Assembly: GCA_003550325.1 (NCBI GenBank)
Contig: QKWP01000664.1
Location: 119,581-183,580, forward strand
DNA length: 64,000 nt
Direction of reading: 5' to 3'
DNA from: Gigaspora rosea
Taxonomy: Eukaryota; Glomeromycota; Glomeromycetes; Diversisporales; Gigasporaceae
Shown: piece after piece, positions 10,773 to 21,450 of the stretch
How positions within the stretch are numbered: the stretch's first letter is position 1
How the letters are laid out: every line of letters begins with the position of its first letter
Program-made: the position numbers and the translations under genes
The notes under the pieces: generated by a model
What the model saw: only the letters and a program-made list of their open reading frames with translations
The model's database searches: none
Told to the model about the DNA's origin: nothing

Positions 10773-11030
10773 TTGGGATCCCGCAAGAATAAAAACTTAT
10801 TAGTGACGATGTCAAAGGAATCACAACATAGAAATACGGTACCCTGTGCAGTATGTGGCAGAGAAAAGTTTCGTAAACTAATACCAAAACTCTCACTTAA
10901 AGCTATGCAAAACCCTGCTGCTCAGAATTTAAACGCTGAACTTGGTTTGTACTATCAACTTTGTTATAAACATTATACTGAGTTGGTTTTATTTGATAGA
11001 AATTTAAGCATGAATAAAAAAAGAATATAG
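10773..11030 (+). CDS. Small CxxC zinc-binding-like protein, probably a gene fragment
   Basis: An 85-residue open frame with CAVCGREKFRKL near residue 37 and YYQLCYKHYTEL near residue 69. The CxxC...CxxH spacing suggests a zinc-binding module of a type common in AM fungi, but I cannot name the family. Immediately downstream (11049-11067) the CAVCG-coding sequence is repeated and is then split by a MITE (11067-11189). The frame is short and lacks intron signals, so it may be a truncated copy, not an active gene. Confidence 0.4.
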   Translation: MGSRKNKNLLVTMSKESQHRNTVPCAVCGREKFRKLIPKLSLKAMQNPAAQNLNAELGLYYQLCYKHYTELVLFDRNLSMNKKRI

Positions 11031-11066
11031 ACAATGTAAAAACACAGGGCCATGTGCAGTATGTGG

Positions 11067-11189
11067 TATAGATGCCTGACGAAACTAATTTTGCCTTGAT
11101 GAAATGACGAAACCATAAGTTTCGTCAAGTTTCGTCAATGACGAAACTTATGGTTTCGTCAGGTTTCGTCATTTCGTCAGGCATCACTA
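11067..11189. mobile_element. hAT-like hairpin MITE, TSD GTATGTGG
   Basis: The perfect 8 bp repeat GTATGTGG flanks the element (11059-11066 and 11190-11197). Ends are TATAGATGCCTGACGAAA and its near mirror ending CATCACTA. The body is built from GACGAAAC/GTTTCGTC words and folds into a long hairpin. It interrupts a second copy of the CAVCG-coding stretch. Confidence 0.8.
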
Positions 11190-11197
11190 GTATGTGG

Positions 11198-12970
11198 CAA
11201 AGATCTTTAAACAAACAAGAATATATTTCAGAATACAAGAATAGTTTCAGTATTGTGGTATGAATTTCCATGTTTATATTTATTCAGTAAGACCTTACAA
11301 AATTGATAATTTTTTTTACTTTGTATTAATATTCACTAATCTCAAAACTAAAACATTAGTTTACTAGATATAGTCAACAAAAAAATACTAGACGTTTTAG
11401 ATAATCTTCAATTTTTTTAATTAACAGTATTTTATGTCTTGTGTTATAATTTTATAGTAGTTGTGTAGATGTGATTTAGATCAAATACGTATGAGCGATA
11501 TTGTTTAATTTAATATAAGCTAAAAGTTGAAATGCGTCTCTAGTAGATAGTGATGACAGAAATATAAAGTCGAATTACTATTTAAAAATATATAATTAAA
11601 TAAAGCTTTGCTGATAATAAATAATTTGATAACTGATAATAAATCATTTGAAATTGTTATTGATTTTAATTATATTTTTTGATTAACAAATGTCACATTA
11701 TTAATTTGATTGGTTAATGGTCATGTTTTGATCATCATATGTGATAAAACCGGATTTTGTGACAATATTGAGTACAAATCCGCCCATATGGGTAATTGAT
11801 TGATTGGATTGGCAGTGATATTGATCATTAGGGTCCTGATTTTAAAATTAGTGTGACACGTGATGAATTTTGTGATGACATCGTAATTATAGCAAGAGGT
11901 AGTGAAATCCGCTTTGTAGATCGCATTTTGTTCTGTTTTTTAACGCCCTTAAACAACTCTTAAAACTGTGCTTCTGTTGGTTGGTTATATAATTTATACA
12001 AACTATTTTGAGCATAAAACAAATCAATCAAATGTTTTATGAATTTGAAGTGTTTTGCATAATGGTCTTAATTAAATAAACTTAAAAGTCCAAGAACAAG
12101 TGCAAGAACAAATGCAAGTGCAAGAACATTGGCTCTGCAATAGATAAAAAAAACAGTGAATACATTAGCAAATATTAAGAAAAAATTACATTTCATAAAG
12201 ATTCAGATTGATTTCTAGATTTTACTATTTTTCGATTATAATTTTTGGCATCCAGATTATCTGTCAATCTACCAACCAATAAAGTCATAGTTATATCCAG
12301 AAATGTGATCAGTGTGCTAGAACTAATGTAGCAATATAATCAAGTTATAATATTTAATGCTTTTGATTAGTTAACAACCCATAATCAAAATGTTAAGACT
12401 AAATACAATGAGCAAGTTATAATCAAGAATATCATCACAATACAAACTCATTACTAATTGTTTAATCATGATAGTACATACATACATACCAAATCAACCT
12501 TAGCCACATACTCTATGGAGGTATTATAACAAATTATATGTATATACAATATGTAAAAAAACCTGCTAAATAAATTTAAACACAAAAAAATAAAAAAGGC
12601 AGTAAAAAATTTACATGATTCAAAAATTTGAACAAGTTTATATTACCATGTTTTTCTTACAAAATGTAATGTTAGTTTTCACTTAAATTAATAACAATTT
12701 CATAATTTTTAGGGCTAATGAGCTTTTAAAACATTATTCATAAATGCAAAATAAAACAATACCACATACAAATCTTTTGATATATGTTAAAAATTTATTA
12801 TTATTAATGAATTAATTATACAATATAATAATGATTTAATATCTTACTTCTCTTAGAGCACTGACAAATATTACGTAATATTTTTAGGGGGAAGGGGTAG
12901 CTGGGTATAATATACTATATATACTTCATATATGATATAGGGGAGGGGGTAACCCCTTAATAAAAAAATA
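11198..12970. other. Long AT-rich region without supported genes
   Basis: I see scattered low-complexity sequence, a short 'caagaacaagtgcaagaaca' repeat near 12093-12135, and a fragment near 11835 shared with the extra segment of the MITE at 10193. No exon model holds up on either strand. Confidence 0.35.
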
Positions 12971-13174
12971 TTATATAATATCTGTTAGTGGCTTTAACAT
13001 CTCTAGTGGGTGTAATAGTATAAGTAGCACAGAAGTAAAAGCCACGAAACATGATCGTGTAATGGCTATGATATCACACGTAAACGTGATCGGATCAGAA
13101 GCCATATCGGAAGTTCGTTTGAATTCGAACTCATATAATAGTGATGTATCATAATATGATATAGCATTAGTCAT
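12971..13174 (-). CDS. Unrecognised short ORF with one hydrophobic segment
   Basis: 67 residues starting MTNAISYYDTSLLYEFEF, with a hydrophobic stretch (FVAFTSVLLILL) near residue 44. Neither a family nor a splice partner is visible. Its composition is less biased than most chance ORFs here, but it may still be fortuitous. Confidence 0.2.
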   Translation of the reverse strand: MTNAISYYDTSLLYEFEFKRTSDMASDPITFTCDIIAITRSCFVAFTSVLLILLHPLEMLKPLTDII

Positions 13175-13910
13175 ACTAGGTAATGTATCATTATACGATA
13201 GAACAGTACGAGTAATTATGTAGTCACAAATTATGCAAGTAAAACATGTAGTAATCGTTAGATAATTATGTGGTCATAATAGTATATAAGGAAAGATAGG
13301 ACAAACGAAAATAGAATAGAATAGAATAGCTTCGTGCACAAATATAAAAACATTCTTGTAATTAGAAGTTATAACGACTAAGTATTTATTAACTACAATA
13401 AATATAGACTGCATTATGCATAAAGTAAAAAGCATCTAAGTGGTCAATATTGGTCGAAAGGCCAATCAGACATACGATTTTTCTTAAAAATATCGTGAAC
13501 ATCTATTGTAACAAAGTCGTGACAGTGGGTTTAAACTTTCTTAATGCATGAAATCCCTGGATACAAATTAAATTAGTCAAGATTTTATTTACGTGATAGT
13601 ATATCATAATAAAAAAAAAGCAAGTACAATGCGACGATCTCAGAATGTCAATTTGCACGTGACCCAGAAAATCTTACCTATACCCTGTATCTGTTCTCAT
13701 TCAATAAACTTCTTTTGTCGTCACAACTTCATGTGTACTTTTGATTTCTAAAGAATGCAAAAATAATAAGTACTGCATCATTGTTATTACCAACTAATAA
13801 ACAACTAATCTAAAAAACTAATCTAAAAAAAATAAAAAAACAAGCTCCCAGGATTCTATTTAGTTAGCATATATCCTATTCACCATAAGTTCTCAAGTTG
13901 AATTTTTTGC
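13175..13910. other. No gene; start of a local repeat
   Basis: AT-rich, with a short 'atagaatagaatag' run near 13310 and, near 13845-13895, sequence ('cccaggattctatttagttag', 'catatcctattcacc') that recurs near 15160. Confidence 0.35.
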
Positions 13911-14224
13911 TACCGTATATTCCTGAAAATAAGCTACTCCAAAAATAAGCTACCCCCTAATTTTTCAAAAATCTCAAAAAACATATTGACAGTTGCTACA
14001 TATAAAACTTTTTTTTACTAAGTAATCTTTAAAAGTTTGATTAAGTAAAGTTGTACAGTGCATCAAAATACGCCTGCAGTAAAAATTTGGTGTCATTTGG
14101 ACAACTTTTTATTAGTACGTTTTCAATTTTTTCAAAAACATCTATATGCTGAAAATAAGCTACCCCACATTTTTTTATGTAATTTTTGGCCCAAAAAAGG
14201 TAGCTTATTTTCAGGAATATACGT
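13911..14224. mobile_element. Tc1/mariner-pogo-like MITE, TIR CCGTATATTCCTGAAAATAA
   Basis: The left end TA-CCGTATATTCCTGAAAAT is mirrored by the right end ATTTTCAGGAATATACG-TA, so TA is the likely target duplication. An internal block repeats the TIR-like 'gaaaataagctacccc'. The overlapping ORFs on both strands are translations of this repeat. Confidence 0.7.
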
Positions 14225-14443
14225 AACAAACAATAAAACACAAAACAAGAAGTTCGGAACTATGCACCTATGGTGTATATATGTAGTCACATGTAGTGTT
14301 AAAGATTTGATGTTCCTAGCGTCTCAGGAACACTTAAAAAAAATTTAGGAACACTAAATTTAGAATTTATGTTCCCTATTAGGAACAAAGTGTGAACATA
14401 AAAGTTATAATTTGTGTTCCCTATAGAGATAGATTTTTTGCAT

Positions 14444-14591
14444 AAGAGAGAGAGAGAAAGAGTGAGAGTGAGAGAAAAAGAGAGTGTGAGAGAGAGAGAA
14501 AGAGAGAGAGAGAAAGAGAGAGAAAGAGAGAGAGAAAAAGAGAGAAAAAAAAAGAGAGAGAAAAAAAGAAAGAGAGAAAGAAAGGGAGAGA
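14444..14591 (+). repeat. (GA)n-rich microsatellite
   Basis: About 150 bases of GAGA/GAAA on this strand. It is flanked on both sides by 'ggaaca'/'tgttcc' words (14325-14420 and 14603-14660) that may be the ends of a host element. The Arg/Glu- and Ser/Leu-rich ORFs on the two strands are simple-repeat translations. Confidence 0.85.
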
Positions 14592-14817
14592 AATTTAGTT
14601 ATAGGAACATTAAAAATTTTTTGGGAACATAATTTTAATATTTTATGTTCCCAAAGAACAAAAAAAAATTTCAAATCTTTTTCACTGGTCACATGGGTTT
14701 ATTGTGCTACTGTCATACTTGTCTGGCCTTGGTTCAACTTGAGAAACATGATAAAACTGATATGAAATATCAGACCTTTTTAGACCTTTAATATTGATAT
14801 AGCAGTGTACCTTCGGA

Positions 14818-15071
14818 CAGTGTTGTACATGGGACGTGTCCACACTATATAAAATGTCCAAAGTCCAAGATTGTCCAAAATCGTTCAAGCCTATGTCCCA
14901 TGTTTAACTAATCAATAAAGTTATTTAAAAAAATATATATAATTATATATTTTTTTAGGTGCTGGACTTATTGGTGAAAAAACTAAAATAGATTATCTTA
15001 ATAAAATTTCAAGTAATTTTAATTTGAAAAAATGTCCAAAATTGTCCAAAATTGTCCCATGTGCAACACTG
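14818..15071. mobile_element. hAT-like MITE, TIR CAGTGTTG..., TSD CCTTCGGA
   Basis: The element begins CAGTGTTGTACATGGGAC and ends GTCCCATGTGCAACACTG, with the perfect 8 bp repeat CCTTCGGA at 14810-14817 and 15072-15079. CAGTGTTG is a classic hAT terminus. Inside the right half 'gtccaaaattgtcc' is repeated. A related, uninterrupted sequence (GCAGTGTACCTTCGGATATA) at about 15259-15278 is a paralogous empty site. Confidence 0.9.
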
Positions 15072-15535
15072 CCTTCGGATATATAATGACTCGACATATG
15101 CTCAGTAAAAAAACCTTACAAACAAATAAGCATTTGCATCTGGCATTAACAACCAAAAACCCGGGATTAATTAGTTAGTGCATATCCTATTCACTATAAG
15201 CAAGAAACTGATAAATCAGTCTACAGCCTAATTTATCAGACCTTTTACACTCGTATAGCAGTGTACCTTCGGATATACAGTAACTCAACAATACCTAGTA
15301 AAAAAATTTCTTACCATATAAATAATTACTCTCACTCCATATTTCAAATAAATTTCTTCATGATCATTTGAAATTTGTTGTTGTAGCTTTGTTTGCATTT
15401 TCAATTTCTAAGTCATCATGAATAACAAAGCACATATTATCTTTACCACTTCTGTAATTGTAACACTGTAACTCTTCGACCGACATGGTGGTGAATGACG
15501 GCTGAGAAGTTAAAGGTAAAAAGAAATGAATAGAA

Positions 15536-15760
15536 GAAAATAGAAGCAGAGGAGAAAAAAAAACAAGACAAATTACAAAAAAAAAGAAAAATAAGAAAGA
15601 AAAAATGACGAAAAAAAAAGAAAAAATGAAGGTAAAGAAGAAAACGATGGCATTAATTGCGTGTGATATGTATTTGTCAATGTGGTTGGCTCAGGATAAA
15701 GAAAAGAACGAAAAAAAGAAAAAATAAATACAGTATGAAGAAAATAGAAAAGGATTTTTT
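15536..15760 (+). repeat. Purine-rich low-complexity tract
   Basis: Mostly GAAAA/AAAGA on this strand, interrupted at 15645-15695. The Phe/Ser-rich minus-strand ORF is not a gene. The stretch 15080-15535 contains a second copy of the repeat that hosts the MITE at 14818 and no gene. Confidence 0.6.
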
Positions 15761-16356
15761 GCAAACAACTTCTTATAATTCTTAGTAATCAACCGGAATA
15801 ATATAATAGTGTGGGAAAAGCTCGGATTATGTATCATGGGTCAAGATCAGATACCTAAAATGGTAATCCGGGACATAACAGTATAATACGCGAAAGTGGC
15901 TACGTTACTAAGTAAGATCTGCATCAATAACGTAACTAACTCTGTCGCGGGTTTCACCCTTTCATATGATAATACATCGTAGAGATTAAATAAACAATTT
16001 CTTATCGAAACAGCATTCAATAAAAATAATTTATTAAAATATGATAGATTCGGAAGAATGACACAAAATGTATTACGACTACAGTTGTTAGGCGAAACCT
16101 AGAGGTTTCGCCATAGGCGAAAGGCGAAACCTAGTTTCGACTTTCGCCAAAAAAAATTTTAAAAGACGAAATGGCGAAACTGGCGTAAGGTGGCGAAACC
16201 GGCGAAAGGTTGCGAAACTGGCGGAAGGTGGCAAACTATAAAAAGGTAACGAACTAAAGAAAGGTAATAAAGTGACAAAAGGCAGTGAAACTACCGTAAA
16301 GTGCTATGTGGTAGATTCCTCTATGAGATCTACACTGTAAGCATTTATATTCGGGT

Positions 16357-16480
16357 TAGAGATGGGCAAAGTTATTTACCTATTACGTAAAAGTCAAATA
16401 ATTCCTTTGTATGTTATTAGTAAATTGGCATAACTTTTACGTAATAAGGTAATAAGTAAATTACCTTGCTCATCTCTAAT
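16357..16480. mobile_element. Nested MITE, TIR TTAGAGATG
   Basis: TTAGAGATGGGCAAAGTTAT at the left is mirrored by TTACCTTGCTCATCTCTAA at the right, with inner inverted ACCTATTACGTAAAAGT / ACTTTTACGTAATAAGGT. It lies inside the 16081-18053 element. Confidence 0.75.
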
Positions 16481-16490
16481 CCGGGCATAA

Positions 16491-16796
16491 TTTATTTGCG
16501 CGGGAAATCCAAAAAAGGAAATCTAATTTAGTAAATAAATTAAGTGCGTGAGATAAAAGGTTAGGGTTAGAGCCTTAAGGTTAGAGGCTATTTGGTTATA
16601 TTGGTGCTTACTATATATAAAACTTCATTCCCGTCATTTTTAATTTGTGCATCAAGATCAATTTAAACATTAGTTTTTGTATATTTTCGCTTTTTTCTTC
16701 TTTTACGGGTTTGTCAGGCTGATCCGGAATAGTCAAAGTTACACTCTCCGATTGGCTATTTCCAATCCAGGAGTTTATTTTACCCGCGCAAATAAA
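16491..16796. mobile_element. MITE family A copy 3 (nested)
   Basis: Left end TTTATTTGCGCGGGAAA and right end TTTACCCGCGCAAATAAA; the same interior as 8462 and 10193 ('gttagggttagagcc', 'cattcccgtcattttta'). It is inserted in the 2 kb hAT-like element, so it is younger than that insertion. Confidence 0.8.
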
Positions 16797-17063
16797 TGAA
16801 TGCATGTAAAATCATATCAAAGTTCAATGAATAGTATCCCTATACCTTGGATAATACCCGGTACGGTCATCTTTTACACTGTTCGTTTTTACAAAACTGC
16901 CTAAACATGCTAACTAACGCGTTCAAAAAGATCTAATTTCAGGGGTTAATTTTGATTAGTGTGCCTAAATTGGTAACTTCAAGCAAATGACAACATCAAG
17001 TGAAATCAAATATTAACTTCAACTACGATATATACAAATTAAATAATAAATATTCATGAATTA

Positions 17064-17181
17064 CTGCCGTATGGTCGCAAAATAACGCGCAGGAGCGTTA
17101 TTTCGAATTTCGCCCGAATTAAGCTTAATTTAGGCCAAAATTTGAAATAACGCTCCTGCGCGTTATTTCGCGACTATACAG
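17064..17181. mobile_element. Nested hairpin MITE with TA duplication
   Basis: Between two TA dinucleotides (17062-17063, 17182-17183) lie near-perfect mirrored arms sharing AATAACGCGCAGGAGCGTTA. The spacer is only about 45 bases. The GC-rich palindromic core stands out in this AT-rich DNA. Confidence 0.85.
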
Positions 17182-17539
17182 TATCGAATAAACTATTCAT
17201 ATGTAACACTACTAAAGCTTCTATATAATTTAAATCCAATGCTAATAATTTGTTTGTTATGCAAAAGTTTCTTCACAGCATATACGTAATTCTACTTTTT
17301 ATTTTTAACAATCTGAATTTTACTATATTTGACCAATTAAAAGTTACAATTATTTCCCCAACATTTAAAGTTAACTCTAAGATTAAATTAATAATATTAT
17401 TAATAATAAGCTACTTACTATGCATTTATTTAAAGTTTTAAAAACAAAATTGAAAAAATCTTAACAACTTAACAATAAATATTGTTTAATTAACTGAATA
17501 AAAAAATCTTAAACTTTTTATATAAGAGTCACATGCAGT

Positions 17540-17860
17540 GCTCAATAGCCATACGCAAATAAATTCACTTCCAACTTTGGCTTATGTTGCTTCTTTATAA
17601 AAGCAACATTGTGCTTAATAACTACATGCAAATATTTTCATTCACCAACATGGCTTAGGTACGTATGCATATTTCTTTAAATAAGTCATATGCTGTTTTT
17701 AATAGCCATATTTTATTCACATGGCTTCTTTGCAACATGCTTTGTTTAATAGCCACATGCAAAGATTTCATTCTCCAATATGTTTAGGTACATTTCTTTA
17801 TATGAACACATACTGTGCATACGCAAAAATTTTCATTCGCCAACATGGTTCAGCTCTTTC
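17540..17860. repeat. Diverged short tandem repeat inside the hAT-like element
   Basis: Recurring 'atagccacatgcaaa', 'tttcattcnccaacatggctta' and 'ggtacgtatgcatatttcttta' phrases, about 70-110 bases apart, in four or so degraded units. Non-coding. Confidence 0.5.
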
Positions 17861-18409
17861 CCTTAAAGAATTTAAACTTTGCTGAGAGCTTTGACCTTCG
17901 CCAGAGGTTTCGCCGGTGTTTCACCTTTCGCCAGGGGTTTCGTCTTTCGCCAGGGGTTTCGCCTTTCGCCAGAATTTCGCCACTTTCGTCTTTCGCCGGG
18001 TTTAGGTTTCGCCTTTCGTCATTTGCACAAAACAGTTTCGCCTAACAACTATAATTACGACTCTTCTGACTTCTCTGTTCACAAGGCAAATTGGAAAGAT
18101 TACGGTATAACCATTGCTTTTTAAATATTATATCCCTGGAGGAAAAGACTTCAAAGATTTGTTAAAGAAATAAGAAATTATATTATTACTACTGTACAAT
18201 AATGATGCAGAAAATAATATAACTGCGAGTAATCTACACTATATATATATATATTTAGTTCAAGAATTTACAAAAAAAGTTTGCAAGCATCCAAATATTA
18301 TTGAATTTATTGAGCAATTCGAGGTTAGTAATAGTAGTTAAAATAAAAAAAAAACATATCAGATATAGTATATAAAATTTTTCGTCATCATATGGCAACA
18401 TAATTAAAT

Positions 18410-18590
18410 AACCACACTTACAAGAACTTGATGCAATATTATTTTTATATAGTAATTCGAGGCCGTCTGAAATTTCACGGGTCATTCACAATTTATCAGT
18501 CCATTCAAGTTTTGAAAAATTATCTTTAAATATTTGCGTAAATCTCCACTATTTGCCAATTGTAAAACTATTTTATAGAATCCTGATCTA
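18410..18590 (-). pseudogene. Protein-kinase C-lobe fragment, inverted relative to the N-lobe
   Basis: The minus strand reads FYKIVLQLANSGDLRKYL, then with a frameshift DNFSKLEWTDKL, a stop, and MTREISDGLELLYKNNI. These match the hinge and helix D/E region of AM-fungal kinases (YANSGNLR...LEWTDKI...AKEISDGLEYLH). The catalytic HRDLH that should follow is gone. It faces the N-lobe fragment (18060-18320, +), so an inversion or two partial copies must be invoked. Confidence 0.65.
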
Positions 18591-18959
18591 TTATGAATAT
18601 ACTGTATTTTTAAAATTTATTTCATATATAAATTATAAATATATACAAAATATTCAATAATAATAACGATTTATTTCTATAATTTCCAAAAATATTCTAG
18701 CTTATTATTATAAAAATTGGGCATTGTTCGTGTAACCTGATATAATACATTTGCTAGCATAGTTTTGATTACTTAGTTGATGTCGCACCCTAGTAAATTA
18801 TCTTATTACGTAAGTTATCTTATACAAATATTACTGTGTACAATAACTATATCAATAATAACAATATTGTATATTACAAACTTTTCGTCCAAATTTTCAA
18901 TGCATTTTATTTTCTTTTAAAATATTCGGGTATTATTAAATTTACCCGACAATTCAATA

Positions 18960-19127
18960 ATGCCTCCAAAGAGAACATCCAAAGAACAAAAACTTGTTAC
19001 GGTCATGTTTATAGAAAATCCAAAAAATCGAGATATTATCGATCAGTTGGTGCACCAATTGGTGCAAGATTTAAACAAACGTTGCAAGGGGATACTTATA
19101 AAAAGATATATTACTAATGGAAAATAA
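18960..19127 (+). CDS. Candidate 55-residue N-terminal ORF
   Basis: Starts MPPKRTSKEQKLVTVM and continues PKNRDIIDQLVHQLVQDLNK to a stop at 19125-19127. The composition (basic, helical) looks protein-like and differs from neighbouring chance ORFs. I recognise no family. An in-frame continuation after the stop and nearby splice sites cannot be excluded. Confidence 0.25.
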   Translation: MPPKRTSKEQKLVTVMFIENPKNRDIIDQLVHQLVQDLNKRCKGILIKRYITNGK

Positions 19128-20067
19128 GGATGGATTGATACATTACTTATTTCAAAATAAATATCAACGTAAATTAGATTCCCACATTTTACTGTACTTA
19201 ATATTTGCAGTTAAGATCAATTCTTTCTGAATACTATACATTAATTTTGAAATGCCTTATGAATTATAATTGTTAAATGTAATCTAGTTGAAATTGGGCA
19301 GTGGAGCCTCCTACAAGTTTAACTTGGAACCTCCTACAATTATATTCCACGAACAATAAGACTATTCTGCGATCGGAATTTTAAAGCATATTATAATATT
19401 AATATGATGCATAATAATCAAACCAATACACAAAGTAATTGCGCATCATCCATCCATATAAAAAATTTTTTGCGTTATTTTTGCATATAATTTCTGTGAC
19501 TGATTCACCGTCAATACCTGTATGGTCGAGGAATAGTGAAGTTAAAGTATGGTTCACGCAGAGAGCACGTGCCAGTGCCTCTCCTCCTTTGGGTCCAAGT
19601 CTATTAGAAAAACGCGAAAATTTTCTTTTAGAAAAATGCAGAATTGTCTTTTGCTTCCAATTCCAAGGTTTAAGAAAGTCAAAGTGGTATTTCGATATAG
19701 GACGTTTGCTAGTGCTTCGCCTCCTTCAGGCCCAAGTTGAACATATGAAAGGTGTAGGGAAGTCAAGCTATTATTATTATTATTAAGGGCTCTTGCTATT
19801 TCTTCTACACCTTTCGATCCAAAAGTATTATTTAAATATTTAAAAATTTTAACGTGTCGTTCTTTCCAAGGGTTTCTGTTTCTGCGAACGCTTCTCCACT
19901 TTCAGATCCAAGATGGGTCAAAGTGATATTTTGACCAAGAGAATTTGCAATCGCTTTTCCTCCTTCATTGCCCAGTCTATTTTTAGGAAAGTACAGAGAA
20001 ATTAAAGTGTAATTTTTAATAAATGTTTCCGCTAATGCCTTGAATTCTGGTATTTTAGAGTCCAACG

Positions 20068-20200
20068 TAGAGTTAAGACTTCACTATGTTTTTATATCCG
20101 GATTTATTTTATATCCGGATGCATCCGGATATAATTACTATGTTTTACTATAAAATATCAATCCGGATATATTTATATCCGGATTGAAGTCTTAACTCTA
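20068..20200. mobile_element. hAT-like ATCCGGAT MITE, second copy, TSD GTCCAACG
   Basis: Starts TAGAGTTAAGACTTCA and ends TGAAGTCTTAACTCTA, flanked by the perfect 8 bp repeat GTCCAACG (20060-20067, 20201-20208). The interior is again ATCCGGAT iterations, making it a sister of 6551-6841. It interrupts the LRR pseudogene. Confidence 0.9.
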
Positions 20201-20489
20201 GTCCAACGGATGGTTTATAATATTTAAGGAAATTAATCCATTTTCGAAGAGAACTGATCTTGATCTACAACACCATCCAGGTCCATATTAAGTTGCTTAT
20301 TTGTTCGAAAAAGCATCCTAAAGAGATAGTTTTGTATTCCCTTGTTTAAATTACCGATGGAAACAGTCTTGGAGTAGTCTTGGTATAGCTTGAATATTCA
20401 AAACGTAAATTTGGAATATTTTTGGGAATTATTTGAGTTATTTCTTTAGGGATTTCGTTTTTATTTAATCCTCAGGTTCAATTCCTATT

Positions 20490-21450
20490 TCTTCAAGGAA
20501 TAGGCCGGTTGACACAAAGAGCCTTTATTAAGTTGAAAGATCCAAAAATGTTAGTGAGGAATTTTGGCTTGCAAACGTTTTTGCATCATCAAGAGCAATT
20601 AGATTTCCAAGGAAGTCAAAATTATGTTCACGCAAAGAGCACATGCCAGTGCGTTTCCTCCTTCCTTACTAACCGCGATATAAAAGACTAACCTTTTTAA
20701 ATATCTTTCTATCTTGAATCTTGATGAGCCGCGCGTCGAGTTTAGGGCCTTCTTATAAATCAAGAGAAACAAAGACATCGTCCTCAGGTCCAATTCCGGT
20801 ATTGTCAAGGAATAGTGAGATTAATTTGCGGTTGACGCGAAGAACCTCTAATAAGTTAAAAGATCCAAAAATGTTAGCGAGGAATTTTGGCTTGCAAACG
20901 TTTTTGAATCATTAAGAGCAATTAGATTTCCTGAACCATCAATATTATGTTCACGCAAAGAGCACGTGCCAGTGCGTTCCCTCCTTCCTTACTAACCGCG
21001 ATATAAAATATTAACCTTTTTAAATATCTTTTTCTATCTTGAATCTTGATGAGCCGCGCGTCGAGCTTAGGGCCTTCTTATAACCCAAGAGAAACAAAAA
21101 CATAAAGCTTCCCGTCCTCAGGTTCAATTCCTGTATATTCGAGGAATAGTTAGGTTAATCTTCGGTTGACGCGAAGAGCCTCTATTAAGTTGAAAGAACA
21201 AAAATGTTAGCGAGGAATTTTGGCTTGCAAACTTTTGCATCATCAAGAGCAATTAGATTTCCTGAAATATCCAAGGAAGTCAAAGTTATGTTCACGCAAC
21301 GAGCACGTACCAGTGCGTTTCCTCCTTCCTTACTAACCGCGATATAAAATTCTAACGTTCTTACTGTAAATGTCTTCTTACTGTCTTGAACCTTGATAAG
21401 CCGCGCATCGAGTTTAGACGAATATCTTCCAATTCCAAGGTCTAAGGAAG
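20490..21450 (-). repeat. Three tandem LRR-coding units of about 320-340 bp
   Basis: The phrase GTTCACGCAA(A/C)GAGCAC recurs at 20626, 20949 and 21290, each followed by 'ctccttccttactaaccgcgatataaaa' variants and preceded by 'ttttggcttgcaaac'. The spacing is 323 and 341 bases. The units are similar enough to suggest recent unequal duplication of an already coding LRR block. Confidence 0.8.

Larger units (their letters stand above)
16081..18053. mobile_element. hAT-like 2 kb non-autonomous element with GGCGAAA subterminal arrays
   Basis: Ends are ACAGTTGTTAGGCGAAACC (left) and GTTTCGCCTAACAACTATA (right). The repeat ATTACGACT flanks it (16072-16080 and 18054-18062), 8-9 bp depending on where the TIR starts. 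Both subterminal regions (16085-16240, 17890-18045) are packed with GGCGAAA/TTTCGCC words in mirrored orientation, as transposase-binding arrays are in hAT elements. The interior has no transposase. It contains three younger MITEs (16357, 16491, 17064) and a diverged 'catgcaaa' repeat block (17540-17860). ORFs 17815-18124 are translations of the array. Confidence 0.85.
16035..18345 (+). pseudogene. Protein-kinase N-lobe fragment split by a transposon
   Basis: To the right of the 2 kb element ending at 18053 the plus strand reads YDSSDFSVHKANWKDYGIT, then RFVKEI, then QEFTKKVCKHPNIIEFIEQF (about 18255-18320). These are kinase N-lobe landmarks (ANWK before the lysine strand, HPNII at the C helix/strand 4) of the fungal kinase type expanded in AM fungi. 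Removing the element and one copy of its target duplication joins HKMYYDSS to DFSVHKANW in one frame. The frame has stops (for example TGA before HKMYY) and shifts. The matching C-lobe piece lies just downstream but on the opposite strand (18410-18590), so the locus is also rearranged. Confidence 0.6.

Noticed and set aside
14405..14692. Arg/Glu-rich and Ser/Leu/Phe-rich ORFs on both strands
   Set aside because: Both are translations of a (GA)n microsatellite.
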